DNA from: Betaproteobacteria bacterium | GTDB lineage: Bacteria > Pseudomonadota > Gammaproteobacteria > Burkholderiales > Burkholderiaceae_C | Assembly: GCA_009923895.1 (NCBI GenBank) | Contig: RFSP01000018.1 | Coordinates: forward strand, 1-14,937 | Direction of reading: 5' to 3' | DNA length: 14,937 nucleotides | Part shown: positions 1 through 7,705 of the stretch, in pieces | How the letters are laid out: each line of letters starts with the position of its first letter | Position numbering within the stretch: the first letter of the stretch is position 1 | Notes under the pieces: model-generated | Databases searched by the model: none | What the model was told of the DNA's origin: nothing | What the model saw: the letters and a program-made list of their open reading frames with translations, nothing else | Program-made: the position numbers and the translations under genes

Positions 1-466
1 GCTCGTGCTTGGGTCGGTGCGCCAGAAGCACACGCCCCATGGCGGTGCAGTAGGCGGGGCGGGGAATGGACGCGTCGGCGTCGTAGCGCACTTCTTGTGG
101 GCTGGCGAGCTTGCTGAGCACGCGGACCTGAAAGTGGCGATCCAGCACACCCAGGATCACGGTTTCTTGCAAGCGTTCGTTCAAGGCGCGCATGGGGGGG
201 TGGCTGGCCACCAGCAATTGACCGACGTCGTCTGTCGCCCAGCGGGCCCTCATGCTGGGAGGCATGTGGTAGCGGTCTTGGCGGTCTTTGGTCAGGTATC
301 CACGATCCACCAAGGTGGCCATCAACGCCAAGGCGCTGCTTTTTGGAAACTTGAAATGGTTGACCACGTTTTGCAAGGTGCTGGGCTCTGGGCGCAGAGC
401 GACCCATTCCAAGATGTCCAGCACCCTTGCTGCGGACTTCACACCCGAAACGCCAACTTCAGACAT
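1..466 (-). CDS. IclR-family transcriptional regulator (C-terminus beyond window edge)
   Basis: Reading leftward from an ATG at 466-464 the frame stays open to the window edge, giving 155 residues of a protein that is usually about 250. Residues 8-20 (GVKSAARVLDILE) are the classic IclR-family opening. A winged helix-turn-helix follows at about 25-60 (TLQNVVNHFKFPKSSALALM, then LVDRGYL). The effector-binding domain starts at about 85 and includes PAYCTAMGRVLLA at 137-149, which matches the family's conserved segment. An in-frame stop lies three codons upstream (475-473), so 466 is the only reasonable start. No Shine-Dalgarno is visible before it, and the best promoter places transcription start about 2 nt upstream. 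It is divergent from the acylase operon with 67 nt between them, so it probably controls that operon and itself. Whether it represses or activates cannot be told. The family call is secure; the effector is unknown. Confidence 0.93.
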   Translation of the reverse strand, partial: MSEVGVSGVKSAARVLDILEWVALRPEPSTLQNVVNHFKFPKSSALALMATLVDRGYLTKDRQDRYHMPPSMRARWATDDVGQLLVASHPPMRALNERLQETVILGVLDRHFQVRVLSKLASPQEVRYDADASIPRPAYCTAMGRVLLAHRPKHE

Positions 467-470
467 AATG

Positions 471-504
471 GTTCATTATGCCGAACTGGTTCATAAATGT
501 GAAC
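471..504. promoter_or_regulatory. Tandem operator boxes, GTTC-N8-GAAC twice, likely IclR-type binding sites
   Basis: Two 16-bp sites of the same form lie side by side in the divergent gap. Box 1 is GTTCATTATGCCGAAC at 471-486. Box 2 is GTTCATAAATGTGAAC at 489-504, with arms extending to GTTCA/TGAAC. The shared TGGTTCAT starts at 469 and 487, an 18-bp period, so the dimer sites lie somewhat less than two helical turns apart. A further perfect inverted repeat, CATAATG-GTT-CATTATG (464-480), overlaps box 1 and the iclR start codon. IclR-family proteins commonly bind paired palindromes between divergent genes. Assignment to this regulator is inference from position. Confidence 0.6.
475..503 (-). 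promoter_or_regulatory. Predicted sigma70-type promoter for the iclR-family gene
   Basis: On the minus strand a -35 hexamer TTCACA (503-498, five of six matching TTGACA) is followed after exactly 17 bp by a -10 hexamer CATAAT (480-475, five of six matching TATAAT). The predicted transcription start is near 468, only about 2 nt before the ATG at 466. The message would therefore be leaderless or nearly so, which fits the absence of a ribosome-binding site. Both elements overlap the paired GTTC-N8-GAAC boxes, so bound regulator should block this promoter. Confidence 0.5.
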
Positions 505-517
505 TGCTCCGCAACGC

Positions 518-524
518 AGGAGGG
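518..524 (+). promoter_or_regulatory. Strong ribosome-binding site deciding the acylase start
   Basis: AGGAGGG is a near-perfect anti-Shine-Dalgarno match, 9 nt before ATG 534. It rules out longer in-frame starts further upstream, which would run through the operator boxes and the iclR coding region. Confidence 0.85.
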
Positions 525-533
525 ACCTCTGAC

Positions 534-3008
534 ATGCCACTTGATCGTCGCCAATTTGGCGTTTGGGTCTGCGGCATGACGGCCGCCTCGCAGGGGAGTG
601 CACAAGGTGGCATGCAAGGCGGCGTGCAAGGCGCGCCTGCGCAACGCAATATGACATTGCGACCCAAGGACACGGTGCGCATCGACATTGACGCCAATGG
701 CGTGCCTCACATCCAAGCGCAATCGGTGGAAGACGCGTTCTTCGGCCAGGGGTATGCCGCCGCCTGGATGCGCATGTGGCAGTTGGACATCAACCACCGC
801 CGCCTCGTGGGGCGGCTGGCAGCGGCATTCGGCCCCTCTTTTGTGGACTTTGACCACGCCGCCCGGCTCGTGCTGTCTCAAACCCCGCCCCAAGATGATT
901 GGAAGGCCTTGGGTGAGCGGCTACACGGCATTGCACGCGCGTGGGTGGCGGGCATCAATTGCCGAGTGGCCGAGGTGCGCCAAGACAAAACATTGCGTGC
1001 CCCAGAGTTCGAGCTCTTTGATCTGGACCCCGATTTTTGGGAGGTGGATGACTTGGTGCGCATCCGTTACTGCGGCTCGCCCAACGTCAAGTCAGAGTTT
1101 CGTCGAGCCTTGCTGGCGCAGCAGGGTCTGTTGCATTTGGACGCTTTGGCACAAAAGCTGGAACCCGCCCATGAGTTGCAGCGGCCCCCAGGGCTGTTGG
1201 TGGAGGCATTCAAGCCAGGGCAGTTGGCGTTGTTTGAAAAACTGTCTGACCCATTGCCTTGGGCCCAGGCTTGGCACCCAGCGCAGCGGGTGGCATTGCG
1301 CAGCGTGAGCGAGCCAGACAACACAGAAGAGGGCAGCAATGCCTGGGTCATTTCGGGGCGTCACACGCGCAGCGGGCGGCCCATCATCGCCAATGATCCG
1401 CACTTGGCATTTTCGATTCCGGGGCCGCGGATGGTCACGCACCTGATGGCACCGGGTTTCAATGTGACCGGGGCGGGGCCGGTGTGGCGGCCCGGTGTGC
1501 AGTTTGGTCACAACGAACACATTGCCTTTGGCCGGACGGATTTTCAGATCGACCAAGAAGACCTTTACGTGCTGGAATTGGACGCATCGGGCACGTCGTA
1601 CCGGGGTCCGAAGGGCGCAGTGCCCCTGGTGCAGCGCGAAGAGCGCATTGAAGTACGCGGTGCTTCACCGGTGCAAGTGACCTTGCGGTGGGCGGCCATG
1701 GGGCCGGTCTTCCACCACGATGTGAAGGCGCGCACCGCCTTGGCCGTGCGTGCGGTCTGGTTGCAGCCGGCCACCTGTGTGGCTTTGGAATACGTGCCCA
1801 AATTGTTTGCGCACGATTGGCCCACCTTTCGCCGGGCCTTGCGCGCCGCGGTTTGGGGGACCAACTACATGTATGTGGATGCCCAAGGTCACATCGGATG
1901 GCAGGCGGCCGGCCGCGTCCCGGTGAGAGCCCGGCACGACGGTTTGATGCCAGTGCCGGCTTCGGGCGGCTATGAGTGGACAGGCATTTTGTCGTTGGAT
2001 GACATGCCTCATGAGTTCGATCCTGAGCGCGGATGGATCGGCACGGCCAATCAATGCCCAACGTCGCCCAACTGGCCCCGCAACGGCAAGGTCATCAGCT
2101 TTGAATGGAAGCCTGACGATCGCTACCGCAGAGTCGAGCAACTGTTGCGCCAACAAGTGACCGAGGGGGCCACGGTGGAGATGAGCTGGCGAGACCAGCA
2201 AGATGTGTTGTCTTTGCGGGCGCTGGAGTTGATGTCGCTGCTGCGACAAGTGCTGCCGAGCATGGAACCAGGCAAAGATGCGGGCAAAGCCTCCGCTTTG
2301 AAGTCTGCCGAAGAGCTCACCGCGCAGGGCCAACAGCTCGCGCAGTCTTTGCTTTTGTGGGATGGCCGTCTGGATGCCCGCAGCACCGCGGCCACCGGGT
2401 ACGCTGCTTGGTGGTCGCAGCTGCAAAAGGAGGCGCGCCAGGCGTTGGTGCCTCAGAGCGCGCGCGCACTCATCACGACACTGCACCCGCATGCGGTCAC
2501 GTCTTGGCTGGGCCAGATCGCAAACTCATCAGACGGACTGACCGTGTGGGTTCGATCGCTCAACCAAGCCGCGGCCGCCTTGATGACTTTGAGCAGCGCA
2601 GGGTCTGCGGGTCATCAGTGGCCGGCCTGGGGCGAGTTGCACCGGGTGGATTTGCGCCATGTGTTGGGAACGTGGCTGCCGGTTCAGTGGAAAGACCGGG
2701 CCCACGCACTGGGGGGAATGAGCGGCGGCGACTCGGGCACCGTGCAAGCCCGCTGGTATGCCAGCTTTGACCGACCCCGGGTGACCGGAGGGGCCAGCTT
2801 TCGGGCGGTGTTGGAGGCGGGGGCGTGGGAGTCTGCGCGAGCCATCAACTTCCCCGGTCAAAGTGGGGACCCTCGCAGCCCGCACTACAAAGACCTCTAC
2901 GAGCGCTGGGTATCTGGGGCCAGCATGGCATTGCCCTTCACCGCGCAAGAGGTTCAACGCGCCAGCCAGCAGACTTTGACCATCCGAGGTCAAAATACGG
3001 GGACGTGA
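534..3008 (+). CDS. Penicillin-acylase-family Ntn hydrolase, probably exported
   Basis: This 824-residue protein belongs to the penicillin acylase (peptidase S45) family, which hydrolyses amide bonds of N-acyl compounds after self-cleavage into alpha and beta chains. The nucleophile is Ser268 in EEGSNAWV, with cleavage expected after Gly267. The oxyanion Asn is Asn506 in GTANQ, 238 residues later, close to the spacing in E. coli penicillin G acylase. The C-terminal PGQSGDP motif also matches. ATG 534 is chosen because AGGAGGG at 518-524 lies 9 nt upstream; the frame is open further upstream but that part runs through the operator region. The N-terminus (MPLDRRQFGVWVCGMTAA) carries twin arginines and a short hydrophobic stretch, suggesting Tat export, then a Gly/Gln-rich linker at 25-33. 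It is the first gene of the operon. The substrate (beta-lactam, N-acyl amino acid, acyl-homoserine lactone or other) cannot be read from the sequence. Confidence 0.92.
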   Translation: MPLDRRQFGVWVCGMTAASQGSAQGGMQGGVQGAPAQRNMTLRPKDTVRIDIDANGVPHIQAQSVEDAFFGQGYAAAWMRMWQLDINHRRLVGRLAAAFGPSFVDFDHAARLVLSQTPPQDDWKALGERLHGIARAWVAGINCRVAEVRQDKTLRAPEFELFDLDPDFWEVDDLVRIRYCGSPNVKSEFRRALLAQQGLLHLDALAQKLEPAHELQRPPGLLVEAFKPGQLALFEKLSDPLPWAQAWHPAQRVALRSVSEPDNTEEGSNAWVISGRHTRSGRPIIANDPHLAFSIPGPRMVTHLMAPGFNVTGAGPVWRPGVQFGHNEHIAFGRTDFQIDQEDLYVLELDASGTSYRGPKGAVPLVQREERIEVRGASPVQVTLRWAAMGPVFHHDVKARTALAVRAVWLQPATCVALEYVPKLFAHDWPTFRRALRAAVWGTNYMYVDAQGHIGWQAAGRVPVRARHDGLMPVPASGGYEWTGILSLDDMPHEFDPERGWIGTANQCPTSPNWPRNGKVISFEWKPDDRYRRVEQLLRQQVTEGATVEMSWRDQQDVLSLRALELMSLLRQVLPSMEPGKDAGKASALKSAEELTAQGQQLAQSLLLWDGRLDARSTAATGYAAWWSQLQKEARQALVPQSARALITTLHPHAVTSWLGQIANSSDGLTVWVRSLNQAAAALMTLSSAGSAGHQWPAWGELHRVDLRHVLGTWLPVQWKDRAHALGGMSGGDSGTVQARWYASFDRPRVTGGASFRAVLEAGAWESARAINFPGQSGDPRSPHYKDLYERWVSGASMALPFTAQEVQRASQQTLTIRGQNTGT

Positions 3009-3036
3009 GGTTCACGTCGCATCAATGAGGAAGAGC

Positions 3037-4701
3037 ATGAATCGGTGGATGAAGGTCATCACACGGCAGGTCTGGGGTGCAGCGCTATCGCTGGTGGCCC
3101 TGAGTACCTGGGCGGCGCCAAGGGACACCTTGAACGTGGGCATGGTGCAGTTCCCACCCGACATGCACCCCTACATCACGGTCACCAGCATCAAAGACTA
3201 CGTACTCAATGCAGCACGGCGCCCCATGGTGGGCTACAGCGAAAAAGGCGAGGTGTTGTGCGTCTCGTGCACCGACCTGCCAACCCTGGCCAATGGACGG
3301 GCCAAGTTGGTCAAGCGTGCCGATGGCAGTGACGGCATGGAGGTCTTCTTTACGCTGAAGTCCGATCTCTTCTGGGGAGATGGCAAACCCGTCTCTGCCA
3401 AAGACGTGGCCTTTGCCTTTGAGGTGCAAAAGGCGTTCACGGTGCCCCCAGTGCTTGAGAAAGTGGAGGCTTTGGGCAGCCGGACCGTCAAATTGGTTTT
3501 GAAGGCGGTGGCCTACAACTTCGACCGTTTGTGTCCCACGCCCATTCCAGAACACTTGGAAGGTCCCATCTTTCGTGCCGCCAAAGATCCTTTGGACTAT
3601 GGGCAAAAGTCTTTGTTCAATCGCAAGCCCGAGGAGCCTGGACTGTGGATGGGCCCCTACCGGATTGCCGAATTCAAACCCAATGAACGCGTGACCTTGG
3701 TGCCCAATCCCCACTGGAAGGGCAACAAGCCGCACTTCCAAAAGGTCAATATGCGCTTGGTGGAAAGCACCTCGGCGCTGCAGGCCAATTTGCTCTCGGG
3801 TGACATTGACACGGTATCCACCGGCAACCTGGGTCTGACCTTGGACCAACATCTGGCGCTGGCCAAAAGCCAAGCCCAACGATTCGATTGGACCTTCATC
3901 CCCTCGGTGGCGAGCTTTGAACACCTGGCCGTGCGACTGGACAACAAGCAATTGAGCGACAAGCGCGTGCGACAAGCCTTGCTGATGGCCATTGACCGCA
4001 AAACCTTGGTGGCCAAGTTGTTTGAGAACAAGTTTCAGGTGGCGCAGAGCTTCAAGCACCCCACCCAGTTGGGCTTTGATCCCAAGGTCAAAACCTATGC
4101 GTATGACCCCAAAGCAGCGCGCAAGTTGTTGGCCGAAGCCGGGTACACATCCGCAGGCTCGGATGGCATTTTGGTCAATGCCGCGGGGCAGCGCTTGAGC
4201 ATTGATTTGGTGTCCACCGCGGGCAATCGTGTTCGCGAGCTGGTGGAGCAGGTGATACAGACGCAGCTCAAGGCCATCGGCGTGGAGGTGGTGATCAACA
4301 ACGAACCCGCCCGCGTCATGTTTGGTGAAACGCTGCGCAAGCGGACTTTCAAAGGATTGGTGCTGTACCAGGCAGACCATGCCATTGACTCGGTGCCCAT
4401 GGAATTTTTCCACTCCACTTACATTCCGCGCGCAGAGAACAATTTCACCGGAACCAATTATTCGGGCCTGAACAATCCCGAGATGGACAAAGCCTTGATG
4501 GAAGCCACGGCGGCCTTGGAGCCTGCGGCCCGGGCAGCCGCCTTCAAGCGCATCTTGGCCGTTGCCAACGAGGATCTGCCCATCTTGCCTTTGTACTTTC
4601 CCACCTCAGCGCTGCTCACGCCCAAATGGATGACCGGCATGTACAACCCCAAGCGGTGGGGCGGTGTGACGCTGTGGATAGAAGACTGGCGCGCGCGATA
4701 A
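3037..4701 (+). CDS. Periplasmic solute-binding protein of a peptide/nickel-type ABC importer (SBP_bac_5)
   Basis: This 554-residue protein has the layout of family-5 extracellular binding proteins (DppA/OppA-like). A signal peptide covers about residues 1-26 (positively charged start, hydrophobic WGAALSLVALSTWA). The family's opening domain follows, and then RVRQALLMAIDRKTLV and YDPKAARKLLAEAGY, both typical of the second lobe. It should capture the solute in the periplasm and hand it to the permeases encoded downstream. Starts at 3025, 3037 and 3049 are in frame. ATG 3037 is preferred because GAGGAAG at 3027-3033 precedes it; that sequence would lie inside the coding region if 3025 were used. 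It follows the acylase gene by 28 nt. A Cys75-x-x-Cys78 pair is unusual enough to note and could form a periplasmic disulfide. The ligand is unknown; neighbours suggest a peptide or an acylase product. Confidence 0.93.
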   Translation: MNRWMKVITRQVWGAALSLVALSTWAAPRDTLNVGMVQFPPDMHPYITVTSIKDYVLNAARRPMVGYSEKGEVLCVSCTDLPTLANGRAKLVKRADGSDGMEVFFTLKSDLFWGDGKPVSAKDVAFAFEVQKAFTVPPVLEKVEALGSRTVKLVLKAVAYNFDRLCPTPIPEHLEGPIFRAAKDPLDYGQKSLFNRKPEEPGLWMGPYRIAEFKPNERVTLVPNPHWKGNKPHFQKVNMRLVESTSALQANLLSGDIDTVSTGNLGLTLDQHLALAKSQAQRFDWTFIPSVASFEHLAVRLDNKQLSDKRVRQALLMAIDRKTLVAKLFENKFQVAQSFKHPTQLGFDPKVKTYAYDPKAARKLLAEAGYTSAGSDGILVNAAGQRLSIDLVSTAGNRVRELVEQVIQTQLKAIGVEVVINNEPARVMFGETLRKRTFKGLVLYQADHAIDSVPMEFFHSTYIPRAENNFTGTNYSGLNNPEMDKALMEATAALEPAARAAAFKRILAVANEDLPILPLYFPTSALLTPKWMTGMYNPKRWGGVTLWIEDWRAR

Positions 4702-4750
4702 ACACCGTGCGGGCGTTGTGCGGTCTCTTGCGATTTGAGCGGTTGCGGCC

Positions 4751-5725
4751 ATGAGCTTGCTGCAAGTTGAGGCATTGCAGGTGTCGTTGGGGCCCCGTGA
4801 CGATGCGGTGCAAATCTTGCGAGAGGTGTCGTTTTCTCTAGAGGCCGGTGCCACGCTGGGCATTGTGGGCGAGAGCGGCTGTGGCAAGTCCATGACGGCG
4901 TTGGCGGTGATGGGGCTGTTGCCCACGCCGCACCACTTGCAAGGCCGCATTCAATTTCGAGGCCTCGACCTCACGGGGCCCGATGCGGCGCGTTGGCACG
5001 AGCAACGGGGCCGACACATGGCCATGATTTTTCAAGAGCCCATGACGTCATTGAACCCGGTCTTGACGGTCGGGTTTCAATTGGCTGAGATGCTGACCCA
5101 GCACGAAGGCCGCAGCCCGGCTCAAGCCATGACGCAGGCCATTGAACTTTTGGAGCGCGTGGGCATCGCGGAGCCGGCAAGGCGGGCCAAGGCCTACCCC
5201 CATGAGATGTCGGGGGGCATGCGGCAAAGGGTGATGATTGCCATGGCGCTGGCCTGCAAGCCGCAGTTGTTGATTGCCGATGAACCCACCACGGCCTTGG
5301 ACGTGTCGGTGCAGGCCCAAATTCTGGACCTCATGTTGGAGCTGCAGCGAGACCATGGCACGGCGCTCTTGTTCATCAGTCACAACTTTGGCGTCATCAG
5401 TGAAATGGCCGACGAGGTGATGGTGATGTATGCCGGAAAGACCGTGGAGCAGGGCCCGGCCCACACGGTGCTGCAATCCCCCCATCACCCCTACACGCAA
5501 GGCCTGTTGAGCACAGTGCCCGATTTAGAGCGAAGGGTCGAGCATCTGCCGGTCATCGCCGGTCAGGTCCCCAATTTGTCACGTTTGCCCCCGGGGTGCA
5601 GTTTTCAGCCGCGGTGCGAGCGCGCCAGTGCGTTGTGCGAGCAAAGCGCACCGCCACTCATGAACATTCACACCACCCATCAGATGCCTTCGCAGAAGGT
5701 GGCTTGTTTCCATGCCAGCGCCTGA
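4751..5725 (+). CDS. OppD/DppD-type ABC importer ATPase
   Basis: This 324-residue protein is a complete nucleotide-binding subunit. Walker A is GESGCGKS (40-47), the Q-loop is Gln95, the ABC signature is MSGGMRQR (153-160), Walker B is LLIADE (173-178) and the switch His is His211. The C-terminal oligopeptide-transporter extension is present (HHPYTQGLLSTVP, then PPGCSFQPRC), with the cysteine cluster that often holds an iron-sulfur centre in this subfamily. It would pair with the next gene's product as the cytoplasmic ATPase heterodimer. It starts 49 nt after the binding-protein gene, with only a weak GAG-type ribosome-binding site, and it overlaps the next gene by 14 nt, suggesting translational coupling. 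Confidence 0.95.
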   Translation: MSLLQVEALQVSLGPRDDAVQILREVSFSLEAGATLGIVGESGCGKSMTALAVMGLLPTPHHLQGRIQFRGLDLTGPDAARWHEQRGRHMAMIFQEPMTSLNPVLTVGFQLAEMLTQHEGRSPAQAMTQAIELLERVGIAEPARRAKAYPHEMSGGMRQRVMIAMALACKPQLLIADEPTTALDVSVQAQILDLMLELQRDHGTALLFISHNFGVISEMADEVMVMYAGKTVEQGPAHTVLQSPHHPYTQGLLSTVPDLERRVEHLPVIAGQVPNLSRLPPGCSFQPRCERASALCEQSAPPLMNIHTTHQMPSQKVACFHASA

Positions 5726-6743
5726 CACGCCCTTGTTGCAAGCCCATGAGGTCGGCGTGCGCTTTGCCGTGCGAGGGGGTCTGTGGCGGCGTCCCCAATT
5801 TGTGCGTGCGGTTCAGCAGGTGTCGTTTGAGCTGGCAGCAGGCGAGACCCTGGCCATCGTGGGAGAGAGTGGATCGGGCAAGACCACTTTGGCGCGTGCG
5901 CTCATGGGCTTGGTGCCGCTTCACGAAGGGCACTTTGTCTTTGACGGTCAGCGCATTGCCGCTGACCAGCCTGCCGCCTGGCGCGACTTGCGGCGACAGG
6001 TGCAGATGGTGTTTCAAGATCCGTTTGGCTCACTGGACCCCAGGTGGAATGTGCACGATCTGATTGCCGAGCCTTTGCGCTTGCAAGGCGTGTCCCCGGG
6101 GCCGGCTTTGACCGACCGGGTGCACGAATTGCTGCGTCAGGTGGGTCTGGCGCCGGAGTCGGCCAGTCGCTACCCCCATCAGTTCAGTGGAGGACAGCGT
6201 CAACGCATTGCCATTGCTCGCGCGCTGGCACCTCGACCGCGCGTGATCGTGGCCGATGAACCTTTGTCGGCGCTCGATGTGTCCATCCAAAGCCAGGTGA
6301 TGAACCTGCTTCGCGAATTGCAGCGCGCGCACGGTCTGTCTTATCTGCTCATCAGCCATGACTTTGCAGCGGTCCACCATTTGGCAGATCGCATTGCCGT
6401 CATGTACCTCGGGCGCGTGGTGGAAACGGCCAGTGTCGGTGCCTTGTTCAGCCAACCGGCCCACCCCTACACGGCGGCGTTGTTGGCCTCCGTGCCCAGG
6501 GTGGGGCGTGGCAAGCGACAGCCCGGCCAAAGTCTGGCAGGTGAGGTGCCGTCACCCATTTCGCCTCCTTCAGGCTGCGCGTTTCATCCGCGCTGCCCGG
6601 CGGCCCAGGACCGTTGCCGCCATGAGGCGCCCTTGGTGCGTGCCGTGCCGGGTGAGGCCCACAGGCAAGTGGCCTGTCATTTCCCCAGGGTGACGCTGCC
6701 GGTGGTTGCTCAAGATCGTGCTGCCGTGGGGGCACCCACATGA
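5712..6743 (+). CDS. OppF/DppF-type ABC importer ATPase
   Basis: This 343-residue protein is the second nucleotide-binding subunit. Walker A is GESGSGKT (51-58), the Q-loop is Gln102, the signature is FSGGQRQR (158-165), Walker B is VIVADE (178-183) and the switch His is His216. The C-terminal peptide-transporter extension (HPYTAALLASVPR, PPSGCAFHPRCP) is intact. The start at 5712 is supported by AAGGTGG about 8 nt upstream, inside the end of the previous gene. Its stop overlaps the permease start as ATGA (6740-6743). All ATP-hydrolysis residues are present, so the energy-coupling half of this importer looks functional, in contrast to the damaged permeases that follow. Confidence 0.95.
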   Translation: MPAPDTPLLQAHEVGVRFAVRGGLWRRPQFVRAVQQVSFELAAGETLAIVGESGSGKTTLARALMGLVPLHEGHFVFDGQRIAADQPAAWRDLRRQVQMVFQDPFGSLDPRWNVHDLIAEPLRLQGVSPGPALTDRVHELLRQVGLAPESASRYPHQFSGGQRQRIAIARALAPRPRVIVADEPLSALDVSIQSQVMNLLRELQRAHGLSYLLISHDFAAVHHLADRIAVMYLGRVVETASVGALFSQPAHPYTAALLASVPRVGRGKRQPGQSLAGEVPSPISPPSGCAFHPRCPAAQDRCRHEAPLVRAVPGEAHRQVACHFPRVTLPVVAQDRAAVGAPT

Positions 6744-7705
6744 CCCGATTCTTGCTATCTCGGTTGATCGGGGCGTTGGTGGTCTTGGTGGTCAAGTCCT
6801 TTGTGATCTTTGCACTCATAGGCCTCATGCCAGGGGATCCCATCGATCTTTTGGCCACCGCCAATCCCGATGCCACCGCTGAAGACGTGACCAAGCTGCG
6901 CCAAATCTACGGTGTGGACCAGCCCATCACCCACCGTTATCTCCAATGGGTCCACGGGGTGTTGGAAGGCGACTTGGGCTATTCGCGCATCACCCACCGA
7001 CCTGTGGCGGAGATGGTGGGGCCGGCCTTGCAAAACACCCTGATCCTGACCGCCACCGCATTCTTCATCTCCACCTGCATCGCCTTGACCTTGGGCACGC
7101 TGGCGGCTTTGCATCGCGGGCGATGGATCGAAAGGGTGATCAACCTCACAGCCTTCACAGGCATTTCGGTGCCGGGATTCTGGTTGGGCTTGCTGCTCAT
7201 CTACACCTTTGCCGTCAAGTGGGGCCTCTTGCCGGCGGGAGGCATGCCGCGCGATGAAGGCGACTACGCGCCCTGGCAGTTTCTTGTACTTCCGCTGGCC
7301 ACCTTGGTCTTGGTGGAGATTGGTGGGCTGACCCGCTACATGCGATCTGCCATGCTGGAAGTGTTGAACCAGGATTACATCCGCACCGCACGGGCCAAAG
7401 GCTTGGGGTCGTCGCGCATTCTTTGGGCCCATGCCCTTCGCAACGCCATGATTCCGGTCATCACCATCATCGCGTTGGGCCTGGGCCACCTGTTTTCTGG
7501 GGCCACGCTGATTGAAACCATTTTCGGCTGGCGGGGCATGGGCCGGCTCATCTACGAAGCGATCATGGGCAATGATTACAACGTGGCCTTGGTGTGTTTG
7601 ATGCTGACCACGGCCTTGATTCTTTTGGCCAATGTGTTGGCCGATTGGGCGGCTATTTCCGTGGCAAGGTGGACATGGTGCTCATGCGCTTCACCGACTT
7701 CATGA
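6740..7705 (+). CDS. DppB/OppB-type ABC importer permease with out-of-frame C-terminal tail
   Basis: This 321-residue protein is an inner-membrane permease. Predicted membrane segments lie at about 9-29, 103-126, 133-160, 181-201, 237-260 and 277-300. The EAA loop that contacts the ATPases (TARAKGLGSSRILWAHALRNAMIPV) lies between segments 4 and 5. Up to Trp303 (LLANVLADW) it follows the family. The usual ending of the type YxxxDPRIR is absent. The last 18 residues (AAISVARWTWCSCASPTS) are not membrane-protein-like: they are the dppC sequence read in the wrong frame. This marks a deletion junction at about 7643-7653 rather than a natural terminus. All six segments remain, so the protein may still insert, but it lacks its normal partner. 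The start overlaps the preceding stop by 4 nt. Confidence 0.88.
   Translation: MTRFLLSRLIGALVVLVVKSFVIFALIGLMPGDPIDLLATANPDATAEDVTKLRQIYGVDQPITHRYLQWVHGVLEGDLGYSRITHRPVAEMVGPALQNTLILTATAFFISTCIALTLGTLAALHRGRWIERVINLTAFTGISVPGFWLGLLLIYTFAVKWGLLPAGGMPRDEGDYAPWQFLVLPLATLVLVEIGGLTRYMRSAMLEVLNQDYIRTARAKGLGSSRILWAHALRNAMIPVITIIALGLGHLFSGATLIETIFGWRGMGRLIYEAIMGNDYNVALVCLMLTTALILLANVLADWAAISVARWTWCSCASPTS

Noticed and set aside
5..496. A plus-strand open frame of 163 codons at the left edge
   Set aside because: It is antisense to the IclR-family gene, whose minus-strand frame has clear family motifs and runs off the window.
288..533. Upstream extension of the acylase frame
   Set aside because: The translated extension covers antisense iclR sequence and the operator region, has no signal peptide, and is overruled by the strong ribosome-binding site at 518-524.
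534..3008. Naming the acylase as a specific quorum-quenching (PvdQ-type) or penicillin G acylase
   Set aside because: Catalytic residues are shared across the whole family; the visible motifs do not separate these substrate classes.
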